Part shown: piece after piece, positions 16,248 through 25,063 of the stretch
Layout of the letters: each line of letters begins with the position of its first letter
Position numbering within the stretch: the first letter of the stretch is position 1
Source of the DNA: Mixta sp031457955
GTDB taxonomy: Bacteria > Pseudomonadota > Gammaproteobacteria > Enterobacterales > Enterobacteriaceae
Assembly (NCBI RefSeq): GCF_031457955.1
Contig: NZ_JAVDXN010000004.1
Span: 372,001 to 436,000, forward strand
Length of the DNA: 64,000 nucleotides
Reading direction: 5' to 3'
The notes under the pieces: model-generated
What the model saw: the letters and a program-made list of their open reading frames with translations, nothing else
The model's database searches: none
Told to the model about the DNA's origin: nothing
Made by a program: the position numbers and the translations under genes

Positions 16248-16298
16248 CTGTCATCTTTCCGTCACCTGCCGGTTATCTCACCGTCATTTTTCCGTGTC
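16248..16298 (+). promoter_or_regulatory. Tandem Pho boxes upstream of ugpB
   Basis: CTGTCAT-CTTT-CCGTCAC (16248-16265) and CCGTCAT-TTTT-CCGTGTC (16281-16298) both fit the PhoB pattern of two 7-bp direct repeats separated by 4 bp. A degenerate CGGTTAT at 16270 bridges them, so five heptamers follow at 11-bp steps. This supports phosphate-starvation control of ugp, as in E. coli. Confidence 0.85.
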
Positions 16299-16362
16299 AT
16301 GTTACGTTGCGAACAAAAAAAGCGTGTTATTACGCACACCTACAATGTCACAGGAAAACGCT

Positions 16363-17682
16363 ATGTCCTCCTTTACGTTTCGTCATACCGCGCTCAGCAT
16401 AGTGCTGGGACTGGCACTGAGCGGCAACGCCCTGGCCGCGACGGAAATTCCGTTCTGGCACTCCATGGAAGGCGAACTAGGCAAGCAAGTCGACTCTCTG
16501 GCACAACGTTTTAACCAGGCGAACCCCGATTATAAAATCGTACCGGTCTACAAAGGCAACTATGAACAGAGCCTGGCAGCCGGTATCGCAGCAGTACGCA
16601 CCGGCAAAGCGCCCGCCATCCTACAGGTTTACGAAGTCGGCACCGCGACCATGATGGCGTCGAAAGCCATCAAACCGGTATACCAGGTCTTTAACGATGC
16701 GGGCATCAAATTCGATGAATCGCAGTTTGTCCCGACTGTCTCTGGCTACTACACCGATGCGAAAAGCGGTCATCTGCTGTCGCAGCCATTTAACAGCTCC
16801 ACGCCAGTGCTCTACTACAACAAAGACGCCTTCAAAAAAGCGGGCCTCGATCCAGAACAACCACCCAAAACCTGGCAACAGCTGGCAAAAGATACCGCGG
16901 CGTTGCGTAAAGCGGGCATGAAATGCGGCTACGCCAGCGGCTGGCAGGGCTGGATCCAAATTGAAAACTTCAGCGCCTGGCACGGTCTGCCGGTAGCTAC
17001 CGAAAACAACGGCTTTGACGGCACCAACGCCGAACTGGTTTTCAATAAGCCAGAGCAGGTACGCCACATTGCCATGCTGGAAGAGATGAACAAAAAAGGA
17101 GACTTCACCTACTTTGGCCGTAAGGATGAATCTACCGAAAAGTTCTATAACGGCGACTGTGCGATCACCACCGCCTCATCCGGCTCGCTGGCGGACATTC
17201 GTCAGCACGCCAAATTCAATTATGGCGTCGGCATGATGCCATATGACGAAAGCGTCCCGAGCGCGCCGCAAAACGCCATTATCGGCGGAGCGAGCCTGTG
17301 GGTCATGCAGGGCAAAGACAACCCCACCTATAAAGGCGTGGCGGAGTTCTTACAGTTCCTCGCTCAGCCGGAAAACGCGGCCGAATGGCATCAAAAAACC
17401 GGCTACCTGCCGATCACCAAGGCCGCTTACGAGCTGACGCGTCAGCAGGGCTATTATGAGCAAAACCCGGGCGCAGACATCGCCACGCGCCAGATGCTGA
17501 ACAAGCCGCCGTTGCCGTTCACCAAAGGCCTACGCCTTGGCAACATGCCGCAGATCCGCACCATCGTTGATGAAGAGCTGGAAGGCGTCTGGAACGGCAG
17601 CAAAACGCCGCAGGCCGCGCTTGATTCCGCCGTTCAGCGTGGCAACCAACTGCTGCGTCGCTTTGAACAACAGGTGAAGTAA
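16363..17682 (+). CDS. ugpB: sn-Glycerol-3-phosphate periplasmic binding protein UgpB
   Basis: 439 residues with a Sec signal peptide (SFTFRHTALSIVLGLALSGN, cleavage near ALAA). Periplasmic receptor for glycerol-3-phosphate and glycerophosphodiesters. It matches E. coli UgpB closely (IPFWHSMEGELGKQVDSLAQ, LQVYEVGTATMMASKAIKPV, SQPFNSSTPVLYYNKDAFKK). The ATG at 16363 begins the signal peptide behind CAGGAAAACGCT. The frame stays open upstream through the repeats, but that extension precedes the Pho boxes and is not credible. Confidence 0.96.
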   Translation: MSSFTFRHTALSIVLGLALSGNALAATEIPFWHSMEGELGKQVDSLAQRFNQANPDYKIVPVYKGNYEQSLAAGIAAVRTGKAPAILQVYEVGTATMMASKAIKPVYQVFNDAGIKFDESQFVPTVSGYYTDAKSGHLLSQPFNSSTPVLYYNKDAFKKAGLDPEQPPKTWQQLAKDTAALRKAGMKCGYASGWQGWIQIENFSAWHGLPVATENNGFDGTNAELVFNKPEQVRHIAMLEEMNKKGDFTYFGRKDESTEKFYNGDCAITTASSGSLADIRQHAKFNYGVGMMPYDESVPSAPQNAIIGGASLWVMQGKDNPTYKGVAEFLQFLAQPENAAEWHQKTGYLPITKAAYELTRQQGYYEQNPGADIATRQMLNKPPLPFTKGLRLGNMPQIRTIVDEELEGVWNGSKTPQAALDSAVQRGNQLLRRFEQQVK

Positions 17683-17688
17683 GCCAAC

Positions 17689-17710
17689 GCCGGGCCGCTG
17701 GCGGCCCGGC
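17689..17710 (+). other. Strong hairpin between ugpB and ugpA
   Basis: A perfect 10-bp inverted repeat GCCGGGCCGC / GCGGCCCGGC with a two-base spacer lies 7 bp after the ugpB stop. No T run follows, so it is likelier an mRNA-stabilising or attenuating stem than a full terminator, giving more UgpB than permease. Confidence 0.7.
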
Positions 17711-17763
17711 TATCCTTCATCCTGTCACGCACCGCCTGTACCGATCTGTTATGGAACCACCGC

Positions 17764-18651
17764 ATGTCGAGTTCTCGTCCCGTTTTCCAGTCACGCTGGC
17801 TCCCCTGGGTGCTGGTTTTTCCGCAGTTGCTTATTACCCTGATCTTCTTTATCTGGCCCGCCGGTGAAGCGCTCTGGTACTCGGTACAAAGCGTCGATCC
17901 CTTTGGTTTTTCCAGCACCTTTGTCGGGCTGGAAAACTTTAGCCGTTTGCTGGATGACGCTTATTATCTGGAATCGTTCTGGACTACGCTGATCTTCAGC
18001 GCGCTGGTCACCGGCTTCGGACTGCTGATTTCACTGCTGTTCGCCGCGCTGACAGATTATGTGCTGCGCCTGAAGCGCTTCTATCAGACGCTGTTGCTGT
18101 TGCCTTATGCGGTCGCGCCCGCCATCGCCGCCGTGCTGTGGATGTTTTTATTTAACCCCGGCATCGGGCTGATTACCCACTTCCTGCAAAGCATCGGCTA
18201 CAACTGGAACCATGCGCAGAACAGCGGCCAGGCGATGTTTCTGGTGGTGCTGGCCTCGGTATGGCAGCAGATCAGCTATAACTTTCTGTTTTTCTTCGCT
18301 GCGCTGCAGTCGATCCCGCGCTCGCTGGTGGAAGCGGCCGCGATTGACGGCGCCGGGCCGGTGCGTCGTTTCTTTCATCTTTCCCTGCCGCTGATCGCGC
18401 CGGTGAGTTTCTTTCTGCTGGTGGTAAACCTGGTTTACGCCTTTTTCGACACCTTCCCGGTGATTGACGCCGCCACGCAGGGCGGTCCGGTGCAGGCGAC
18501 CACCACGCTGATTTATAAAATCTATCGTGAAGGCTTTGCCGGTCTCGATCTCTCTTCATCGGCGGCGCAGTCGGTCGTGCTGATGTTTTTGGTGATTATC
18601 TTAACCATTATTCAGTTCCGCTACGTCGAACGTAAGGTGCGTTATCAATGA
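17764..18651 (+). CDS. ugpA: sn-Glycerol-3-phosphate ABC permease UgpA
   Basis: 295 residues, exactly the E. coli length, with six membrane segments and the EAAAIDGAGPVRRFF coupling loop that contacts the ATPase. Near-identical segments include LIFFIWPAGEALWYSVQSVDPFGFSS with its family start MSSSRPVFQSRWLPW. Ends in a 4-bp overlap with ugpE. Confidence 0.96.
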   Translation: MSSSRPVFQSRWLPWVLVFPQLLITLIFFIWPAGEALWYSVQSVDPFGFSSTFVGLENFSRLLDDAYYLESFWTTLIFSALVTGFGLLISLLFAALTDYVLRLKRFYQTLLLLPYAVAPAIAAVLWMFLFNPGIGLITHFLQSIGYNWNHAQNSGQAMFLVVLASVWQQISYNFLFFFAALQSIPRSLVEAAAIDGAGPVRRFFHLSLPLIAPVSFFLLVVNLVYAFFDTFPVIDAATQGGPVQATTTLIYKIYREGFAGLDLSSSAAQSVVLMFLVIILTIIQFRYVERKVRYQ

Positions 18652-19493
18652 TTGAAAACCGTCGCGGGCTGGATATTTTCAGCCACGTTATGCTGGTTTT
18701 AGGCATTCTGACCATTCTGTTCCCGCTTTGGGTGGCCTTTGTGGCCGCTACGCTGGATAACCAGCAGATTTTTCAGGTGCCGATGACCCTGATACCCGGC
18801 ACGCAGCTGTGGCACAACCTGCGTGAAATCTGGCTGCATGGCGTCAGCAGCAACAGTGCGCCGATGAGCGTGCTGCTGTTAAACAGCACGCTGATGGCGT
18901 TAGGTATCACCATCGGCAAAATCACCGTCTCGATGCTCTCTGCCTTTGCGCTGGTCTGGTTTCGCTTTCCGCTGCGCAACCTGGTGTTCTGGATGATTTT
19001 TATCACGCTGATGCTGCCGGTTGAGGTGCGTATTTTCCCCACGGTGGAAGTGGTGGCTAACCTGCAACTGCTCGACAGCTACAGCGGCCTGACGCTGCCG
19101 CTGATGGCGTCCGCCACCGCAACGTTTCTGTTCCGTCAGTTCTTTATGTCGCTGCCGGATGAGCTGATGGAGGCGGCGCGCATTGATGGCGCAGGCCCGA
19201 TGCGCTTCTTCCGCGATATCGTGCTGCCGCTGTCACGCACTAACCTGGCGGCACTTTTTGTGATCACCTTTATCTACGGCTGGAACCAGTATCTCTGGCC
19301 GATTCTGATCACCAGCGAAACAAAAATGGGCACGGCGGTGGCGGGCATTCGCAGCATGATCTCCTCCGGCGAAGGCACCACCCAATGGAATCTGGTAATG
19401 GCAGCGATGCTGCTGACGCTGATCCCGCCGGTGGTGGTGGTGATGGTGATGCAGCGGGCGTTTGTCCGTGGTTTGGTTGAGAGTGAGAAATAA
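18648..19493 (+). CDS. ugpE: sn-Glycerol-3-phosphate ABC permease UgpE
   Basis: 281 residues, matching E. coli UgpE in length. Six membrane segments with the coupling motif EAARIDGAGPMRFFRDIVLP. Begins MIENRRGLDIFSHVMLVLGI and overlaps ugpA by 4 bp; ugpC starts 3 bp after its stop. Forms the heterodimeric channel with UgpA. Confidence 0.96.
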   Translation: MIENRRGLDIFSHVMLVLGILTILFPLWVAFVAATLDNQQIFQVPMTLIPGTQLWHNLREIWLHGVSSNSAPMSVLLLNSTLMALGITIGKITVSMLSAFALVWFRFPLRNLVFWMIFITLMLPVEVRIFPTVEVVANLQLLDSYSGLTLPLMASATATFLFRQFFMSLPDELMEAARIDGAGPMRFFRDIVLPLSRTNLAALFVITFIYGWNQYLWPILITSETKMGTAVAGIRSMISSGEGTTQWNLVMAAMLLTLIPPVVVVMVMQRAFVRGLVESEK

Positions 19494-19496
19494 TTT

Positions 19497-20570
19497 ATGG
19501 CAGCAGTAACCCTTCAGGCCGTCACCAAATCTTATGACGGCAAGCAGCAAATTATCCAGCCGCTGGATGTGGTGATTGGCGACGGCGAATTTATGGTAAT
19601 GGTCGGGCCTTCTGGCTGCGGCAAATCGACGCTGTTGCGTATGGTCGCCGGGCTGGAACGCGTCACCAGCGGCGATATCTATATCAACAGGCAGCGGGTA
19701 ACCGAGCTGGAGCCGAAAGATCGCGGCATTGCGATGGTGTTCCAGAACTATGCGCTCTATCCGCATATGACCGTGGAAGAGAACATGGCGTACGGCCTGA
19801 AAATTCGCGGCATGGGGCGTGAGCTGATCCGCCAGCGCGTGCTGGAAGCGGCGCGTAGCCTGGAGCTGGATGCGCTGTTGAAAAGACGTCCGCGTGAACT
19901 CTCCGGCGGTCAGCGCCAGCGTGTGGCGATGGGACGCGCCATCGTGCGTGAGCCGGAGGTCTTTCTGTTTGACGAGCCGCTCTCTAACCTTGATGCGCGG
20001 CTGCGCGTGCAGATGCGCCTGGAGCTGCAACAGCTGCATCGACGGCTGCGCACCACCAGTCTCTATGTCACGCACGATCAGGTCGAAGCGATGACGCTGG
20101 CGGAGCGGGTGATGGTGATGAATAAAGGCGTGGTCGAGCAGGTCGGGACGCCGGTTGAGGTTTACGAACGCCCGGCGACGCGCTTTGTCGCCAGCTTTAT
20201 CGGTTCACCGGCGATGAACCTGCTGGAAGGCCGCTTCAGCCACGACGGCAGCGCCTTTGTACTGAGCGACAATCTGGCCTTGCCGCTGGCGGTGGCGAAA
20301 ACGCAGTGGGCGAATCAGGCGGCAACGCTGGGCATCCGCCCGGAACATATCACCCTTAGCCGTCGGGAAGAGGGCGGTATTCCGCTGGTGGTTGATACGC
20401 TGGAGATCCTGGGGGCAGATAATCTGGCGCACGGCAGGTGGGGCGATCAGCACCTTGTGGTACGCTTGCCGCATCAGGAGCGCCCGAAGCCGGGCAGTAT
20501 GCTCTGGCTGCATCTGCCCGTTGAGGCGCTGCACTTTTTCTCGGCTGAACACGGAGTGCGTCTGGAATGA
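19497..20570 (+). CDS. ugpC: sn-Glycerol-3-phosphate ABC ATPase UgpC
   Basis: 357 residues (E. coli 356). CUT1-type ATPase with Walker A GPSGCGKST, signature LSGGQRQRVAMGRAI and Walker B VFLFDEPLSNLDA, then the C-terminal regulatory OB-like domain (FIGSPAMNLLEG, TLGIRPEHI). It powers uptake through UgpAE. The final codons overlap ugpQ by 4 bp. Confidence 0.96.
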   Translation: MAAVTLQAVTKSYDGKQQIIQPLDVVIGDGEFMVMVGPSGCGKSTLLRMVAGLERVTSGDIYINRQRVTELEPKDRGIAMVFQNYALYPHMTVEENMAYGLKIRGMGRELIRQRVLEAARSLELDALLKRRPRELSGGQRQRVAMGRAIVREPEVFLFDEPLSNLDARLRVQMRLELQQLHRRLRTTSLYVTHDQVEAMTLAERVMVMNKGVVEQVGTPVEVYERPATRFVASFIGSPAMNLLEGRFSHDGSAFVLSDNLALPLAVAKTQWANQAATLGIRPEHITLSRREEGGIPLVVDTLEILGADNLAHGRWGDQHLVVRLPHQERPKPGSMLWLHLPVEALHFFSAEHGVRLE

Positions 20571-21310
20571 ATAAAGCATGGCCTTATCCCCCCATCGTTG
20601 CCCACCGCGGCGGCGGCAAACTGGCACCGGAAAACACCCTGGCGGCGATTGATACCGGCGCGCGCTACGGCCACGCCATGGTGGAGTTCGATGCCAAGCT
20701 GTCGCGCGATGCGCATATTTTTCTGCTGCATGACGACACGCTCGAACGCACCAGCAACGGACAGGGCATTGCAGGCGATCTGCCGTGGCCGCAGCTGGCG
20801 CAGCTGGATGCTGGCGGCTGGTTTGATGCCGCCTTTTCCCAGGAGCGGCTGCCGCTGCTGGAGGCGGTGGCGGCGCGCTGCCGTCAGCATCAATTAATGG
20901 CGAATATCGAAATCAAGCCCACTACCGGCTATGAAGCACAAACCGGAAAGGCGATAGCGCTGGCGGCGCGTGAACTGTGGCAGGGCGAAACCGCGCCGCT
21001 GCTCTCGTCGTTTTCGACGGTGGCGCTGGAGGCGGCGATGCAGGCCGCACCAGAGCTGCCGCGTGGGCTGCTGCTGGATGAATGGCATGAAGACTGGCAG
21101 GCAATGACCGCCGCGCTGGACTGCGTCTCCCTTCATCTGAATCACCACCTGCTGGATGCGCAGCGAACCGCGGCGATTAAACAGGCCGGACTAAGGATAC
21201 TGGTTTATACCGTGAACCAGCCTGAGCGTGCGCGAACGCTGCTGGAGTGGGGCGTGGATGCGATCTGCACCGATCGCATCGATATTATCGGCCCCGATTT
21301 CAGGGATTAA
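20567..21310 (+). CDS. ugpQ: Cytosolic glycerophosphodiester phosphodiesterase UgpQ
   Basis: 247 residues of the GDPD family. It hydrolyses glycerophosphodiesters brought in by Ugp to glycerol-3-phosphate and alcohol. Catalytic motifs are visible: VAHRGGGKLAPENT, EFDAKLSRD, LLHDDTLERTSNG and NIEIKP. There is no signal peptide, consistent with cytosolic action. Last gene of ugpBAECQ; its TAA overlaps the TAA of the convergent yhhA. Confidence 0.95.
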   Translation: MNKAWPYPPIVAHRGGGKLAPENTLAAIDTGARYGHAMVEFDAKLSRDAHIFLLHDDTLERTSNGQGIAGDLPWPQLAQLDAGGWFDAAFSQERLPLLEAVAARCRQHQLMANIEIKPTTGYEAQTGKAIALAARELWQGETAPLLSSFSTVALEAAMQAAPELPRGLLLDEWHEDWQAMTAALDCVSLHLNHHLLDAQRTAAIKQAGLRILVYTVNQPERARTLLEWGVDAICTDRIDIIGPDFRD

Positions 21311-21609
21311 CGGGTATTGTTTTGATAAACCGGCGGCGGCGTATTGCTGCCGGGTTGCGACTGTAAAACGCGCTGCTGCGTATTGTTACGTTGTTCCTGC
21401 ATGTGGCGCTGCATTTGCTGCGTTTGCTGCTGCCGATCCTGTTGCAGTTTATTCTGCTGCTGCATCTGACGCGTTTGCATATTGTTTTCCAGGCGCTGCT
21501 GGCTCGGGTTGTAACCCGGCTGATTAGGATTATTGTTGTTATTGTTCAGCGTATTCGCCATGCCGCTCAGCGGCAGCAGCGCGATAAAAACCATCAGTAG
21601 TTTCTTCAC
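21307..21609 (-). CDS. yhhA: YhhA, DUF2756 secreted Gln/Asn-rich protein
   Basis: 100 residues with a signal peptide (MKKLLMVFIALLPLSGMA) and a mature part very rich in Gln, Asn and Arg, including NNPNQPGYNPSQQRLENNMQ and QQRVLQSQPG. These match E. coli YhhA (146 residues), but this copy is shorter at the C-terminus. Function unknown; periplasmic location inferred. It converges with ugpQ, overlapping stop codons, and is divergent from ggt. Confidence 0.82.
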   Translation of the reverse strand: MKKLLMVFIALLPLSGMANTLNNNNNNPNQPGYNPSQQRLENNMQTRQMQQQNKLQQDRQQQTQQMQRHMQEQRNNTQQRVLQSQPGSNTPPPVYQNNTR

Positions 21610-21808
21610 TTTCTCTTCCTCTTGATTGGCAGCGTAACGGAACGACGCCAGAGCGGCATCGCTGTGTGTTGCCTGCTCTAAGTTTAACTCACCTCCAGCG
21701 ATCGGCCTGTGGCGGGAAGCTAATTTGCGTTAAGGCTCGCTTTTTGTCTTTATTTTGTGCAAGTTTAAGAAAAGTAAACACAATGTAAATAACAATAAGG
21801 GTGATGAT

Positions 21809-23557
21809 ATGCAGAAAAAAATAACGGGATGGCGGCTCACCGCTGCGTTGCTGACGCTACTGTGGGGCGGATCGGCAGCGGCGCTGGTACAGAACGCGCC
21901 GCCGGTTTCATATGGTATTGAGGCAGACACCTTCCATCCGGTACGGGCGACGCAGGGCATGGTGGCGTCGGTGGATGCCACCGCCACGCAGATCGGCGTA
22001 GATATTTTGCGTCAGGGCGGCAATGCGGTGGATGCCGCCGTAGCGGTCGGATTCGCCCTGGCGGTGACCCACCCGCAGGCGGGTAATCTGGGCGGTGGCG
22101 GTTTTATGCTGCTGCGTACCGCTTCTGGTCGTGCGACGGCTATCGACTTTCGTGAAGTCGCACCCGCGCGCGCCAGCCGCGATATGTTTCTGGATAAGCA
22201 GGGCAATGCGGACAGCAAACTTTCTCTGACCTCGCCGCTGGCCTCCGGGACGCCCGGTACGGTCGCGGGCTTTGCGCTGGCGGTACAAAAGTACGGTACG
22301 CTGCCGCTAAGCAAGCTGGTGCAGCCTGCCGTTGAACTGGCGCGCAAAGGCATTATCGTCAATGATGCGCTGGCGGATGACCTGAATAACTACGGCAAAG
22401 AAGTGCTGCTTTCTCATGAAAACAGCAAAGCCATCTTCTTTAAGCCGGACGGCACGCCTTATCAAAAAGGCGAGCGTTTGGTGCAGGCGAACCTGGCGCA
22501 TAGCCTGTCGCTGATTGCCAAACAGGGCGCAGACGCCTTTTATAAGGGCGAGATAGCCGATCAAATCACGGCCGAGATGGCGCAGCATGGCGGCCTGATT
22601 AGCAAAGCGGATCTGGCGAGTTATCGCGCCGTAGAGCGCGAGCCGATTAGCGGCAGCTACCGTGGCTATCAGGTCTTTTCCATGCCGCCGCCCTCTTCCG
22701 GCGGCATTCATATCGTGCAGATCCTGAATATTCTGGAAAATTTCGATCTGGCGAAAATGGGCTTTGGCAGCGCTGACGCGATGCAGACCATCGCCGAAGC
22801 GGAGAAATATGCCTACGCTGACCGCTCGGAATATCTTGGCGATCCCGATTTTGTAAAGGTGCCGTGGCAGGCGTTAACCAGCAAAGCTTATGCGAAATCG
22901 CTGGCGCAGCAGATCGATCTCGCCAAAGCGCGTCCTTCGGCGGAGATCAAGCCGGGTAAACTCACACCCTATGAGAGTAACCAGACCACGCACTTTTCGG
23001 TGGTGGACAAACAGGGCAACGCGGTTGCGGTGACCTATACGCTGAACACCAACTTCGGTAGCGGTATTGTGGCGGGCAGCAGCGGTATCTTGCTGAATAA
23101 TGAGATGGATGATTTTTCCGCACGTCCTGGTACGCCTAACGTGTATGGCCTGGTTGGCGGGGAAGCCAACGCCGTTCAGCCGGGCAAACGTCCGCTCTCA
23201 TCTATGTCGCCGACGATTGTGGCAAAAGAGGGCAAAACCTGGCTGGTAACCGGCAGCCCTGGCGGCAGCCGGATTATTACCACCGTGCTGCAAATGGTGG
23301 TAAACAGCATTGATTTCGGTATGAACGTAGCGGAAGCGACCAACGCGCCGCGTTTCCACCATCAGTGGCTGCCGGATCAGCTGCGCGTTGAGAAGGGGTT
23401 CAGCCCGGATACGCTTAAGCTGCTGCGCGCGAAAGGACAAAACGTGGAAGTATTGCCTGCGATGGGCAGCACGCAAAGCATTATGATCGGGCCTGACGGC
23501 ATGCGTTATGGCGCATCCGATCCGCGCACCGTAGATGATTTAACGGCAGGGTATTAA
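21809..23557 (+). CDS. ggt: Gamma-glutamyltranspeptidase
   Basis: 582 residues. A periplasmic Ntn-hydrolase that cleaves glutathione and transfers gamma-glutamyl groups after self-processing into two subunits. A signal peptide (MQKKITGWRLTAALLTLLWG) precedes the mature protein. The processing site is NQTTHFSVVDKQGN with the nucleophile at Thr393, then the substrate-binding GSGIVAGSSGILLNNEMDDFS and PLSSMSPT. The ATG at 21809 follows AAGGGTGATGAT and starts the signal peptide; an upstream start at 21755 would mask it. Conserved neighbour of yhhA. Confidence 0.95.
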   Translation: MQKKITGWRLTAALLTLLWGGSAAALVQNAPPVSYGIEADTFHPVRATQGMVASVDATATQIGVDILRQGGNAVDAAVAVGFALAVTHPQAGNLGGGGFMLLRTASGRATAIDFREVAPARASRDMFLDKQGNADSKLSLTSPLASGTPGTVAGFALAVQKYGTLPLSKLVQPAVELARKGIIVNDALADDLNNYGKEVLLSHENSKAIFFKPDGTPYQKGERLVQANLAHSLSLIAKQGADAFYKGEIADQITAEMAQHGGLISKADLASYRAVEREPISGSYRGYQVFSMPPPSSGGIHIVQILNILENFDLAKMGFGSADAMQTIAEAEKYAYADRSEYLGDPDFVKVPWQALTSKAYAKSLAQQIDLAKARPSAEIKPGKLTPYESNQTTHFSVVDKQGNAVAVTYTLNTNFGSGIVAGSSGILLNNEMDDFSARPGTPNVYGLVGGEANAVQPGKRPLSSMSPTIVAKEGKTWLVTGSPGGSRIITTVLQMVVNSIDFGMNVAEATNAPRFHHQWLPDQLRVEKGFSPDTLKLLRAKGQNVEVLPAMGSTQSIMIGPDGMRYGASDPRTVDDLTAGY

Positions 23558-23560
23558 CCG

Positions 23561-23596
23561 TACGCCGTGTCGGGAATGTGATTCCGACACGGCGTA
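23561..23596 (+). terminator. Hairpin after ggt
   Basis: A 13-bp stem TACGCCGTGTCGG / CCGACACGGCGTA starts 3 bp after the ggt stop codon. No T run follows, so it may act as a Rho-assisted or mRNA-stabilising structure. Confidence 0.6.
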
Positions 23597-24078
23597 AATC
23601 AGGAAAGGGCAGCGCATTTCCGGGAGCGCTTAAAGAGAAATAGACCATTGTATCAGCGGATGTATTGTTATAGCGTTAACAAGTGTAGTGGATGGCGGTT
23701 TAATTTCTGTTTTCTTTTAATTAAAAAATTATTATTAACGTTAAAATGCCGTTTTCAAAAATAATTTCATAATAGATTATTCAATAAAGTACCCTCTCAT
23801 AACCTGCCAGGAAAAATCAGATGTAAAATTACACTATAGCAACAAAAGTAAGCACAGATTGGTATCAGCTGAAACAGTGTTTTGCCACTAAAGTTTTTTT
23901 TGATTTTTAATTGATAGCTAATTAATTATAGTTCCTTCCCGCTCGCTTATTCCCCCTCGGTTTTGTTATCCTTATATTGCACGAGTCAATAAGCATTACT
24001 GGTTCGGAAAAAGGAACGGAATCAACTCAACATGATGATAGACAGCGTGAAAGCTGTTTGCTTATAAGGAAGAACATC
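23597..24078. other. AT-rich gap before the lysis cassette
   Basis: About 480 bp with many A and T runs and no credible gene. It marks the left edge of accessory DNA after ggt. Promoters for the lysis genes should lie here, but no convincing -35/-10 pair stands out. A short inverted repeat ACAGC / GCTGT at 24042-24057 sits just before the holin ribosome site and could be an operator or hairpin. Confidence 0.5.
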
Positions 24079-24366
24079 ATGACATCTTTTCTGCGTATTT
24101 TTCTTTTTAAACTACAGCATCACTCCCTAATGATGTGGGGCGTATTGTTTTTTTTCGCCGCCTGGGGCGGCGTGGTACGGTATTTGACCGATAACTCCAT
24201 TGAAAAATGGTCCTGGACAGGCTTGTTATCACAAATGACGATCTCCTGTTTCACCGGCCTGCTGGGTGGCATTTACGGCTATGAACGAGATTTTAGTAAT
24301 GCGATGACGCTGATATGCGTCTGCGTATGTAGCACCTTCGGTTGTAGCCTGTTCAAAGCACGCTGA
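24079..24366 (+). CDS. Putative holin (holin superfamily III / LydA-like)
   Basis: 95 residues with two to three membrane segments (MMWGVLFFFAAWGGVVRYL, WSWTGLLSQMTISCFTGLLG, and a third hydrophobic stretch) and a short basic tail (FKAR). The pattern resembles small phage holins of the LydA type, which permeabilise the inner membrane to release endolysin. The call relies on topology and on spanin and endolysin genes following. The ATG at 24079 has TAAGGA upstream; a longer in-frame start at 23977 adds a polar stretch that does not look like part of a holin. Confidence 0.7.
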   Translation: MTSFLRIFLFKLQHHSLMMWGVLFFFAAWGGVVRYLTDNSIEKWSWTGLLSQMTISCFTGLLGGIYGYERDFSNAMTLICVCVCSTFGCSLFKAR

Positions 24367-24451
24367 CAATGTTACCGAACCAGAGCGGCTTTCGATCTTA
24401 GTCTGCGTGGCGAATTTCCCATAATTCAAAGCGCCAGTAAAGGAATCGCTT

Positions 24452-24880
24452 ATGATGAAAGTTCTTTTTAACCTGCGTTTATTTGTTTTTATAGCTGGCA
24501 TCGCTGGGTTATTTGGCGGCACGCTCTGGCTGCGCATGCAATATCAACAGGTAAATAGTTTAAAGCAACAGAATGCCAGCCTGAAATCGCAGTTGGAACA
24601 GCTTAATACGCATCTGCGGCACCTGAAAAACCATGCCGCCACGCTGAGTGCCGCCGTTGCTGAACAGCAAATAACGCAGAAAAAGTTAGAGGAAAAAAAT
24701 AATGCCGTACGTAAAGCGCTGCAGAATAAGCTGGCAGAGAATGATTGCGCTGATAAGTCTGTGCCTGATGATGTTATCAGGCTGCAACGCGACGCCCTCA
24801 AACACCTTGTCGTTAGCAGATTTTCCGCTGCCGGAAAATTTACTGATGCCGTGTCAGGCACCTGTCTTCGATGTGCATAG
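24452..24880 (+). CDS. i-spanin (Rz/LysB-like)
   Basis: 142 residues: one N-terminal membrane anchor (about residues 8-28), then a periplasmic coiled coil rich in Gln, Leu and Lys (LKQQNASLKSQLEQLNTHLR) and a C-terminal segment DCADKSVPDDVIRLQRDA typical of P2 LysB / lambda Rz proteins. i-Spanins span the periplasm with an o-spanin and fuse inner and outer membranes in the last step of lysis. The o-spanin gene starts inside it in another frame. Confidence 0.8.
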   Translation: MMKVLFNLRLFVFIAGIAGLFGGTLWLRMQYQQVNSLKQQNASLKSQLEQLNTHLRHLKNHAATLSAAVAEQQITQKKLEEKNNAVRKALQNKLAENDCADKSVPDDVIRLQRDALKHLVVSRFSAAGKFTDAVSGTCLRCA

Positions 24881-25001
24881 CTGGGGCGATTATCCCGATT
24901 ATGTTGCCAGGCTCAGCCTGACGCTGGATAAATGTAATAGCGACAAAAAGGCGCTGTTGGCTATTTTTCCATTAATTAACGCAGCCACCAAAGAGAATTA
25001 A
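24702..25001 (+). CDS. o-spanin lipoprotein (Rz1-like), overlapping the i-spanin
   Basis: 99 residues with a lipoprotein signal: basic n-region, hydrophobic core and lipobox LMMLSGC. It starts within the i-spanin gene in the +1 frame and extends 121 bp beyond it, the nested arrangement of Rz/Rz1. The ATG at 24702 has AGAGGA 8 bp upstream; a second ATG at 24741 would give a shorter signal peptide. The product is longer than lambda Rz1 (60 residues) and lacks its proline-rich run, having instead a Cys-containing C-terminal region. Confidence 0.75.
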   Translation: MPYVKRCRISWQRMIALISLCLMMLSGCNATPSNTLSLADFPLPENLLMPCQAPVFDVHSWGDYPDYVARLSLTLDKCNSDKKALLAIFPLINAATKEN

Positions 25002-25063
25002 TTAAAATAATCGCCTTTTACTTAGCCAGTAAAATCATTGTTCGCTATATAAGGAAATAAACG

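Noticed and set aside
16057..16362. N-terminal extension of UgpB across the repeats
   Set aside because: It would precede the Pho boxes and bury the signal peptide; the conserved start at 16363 has its own ribosome site.
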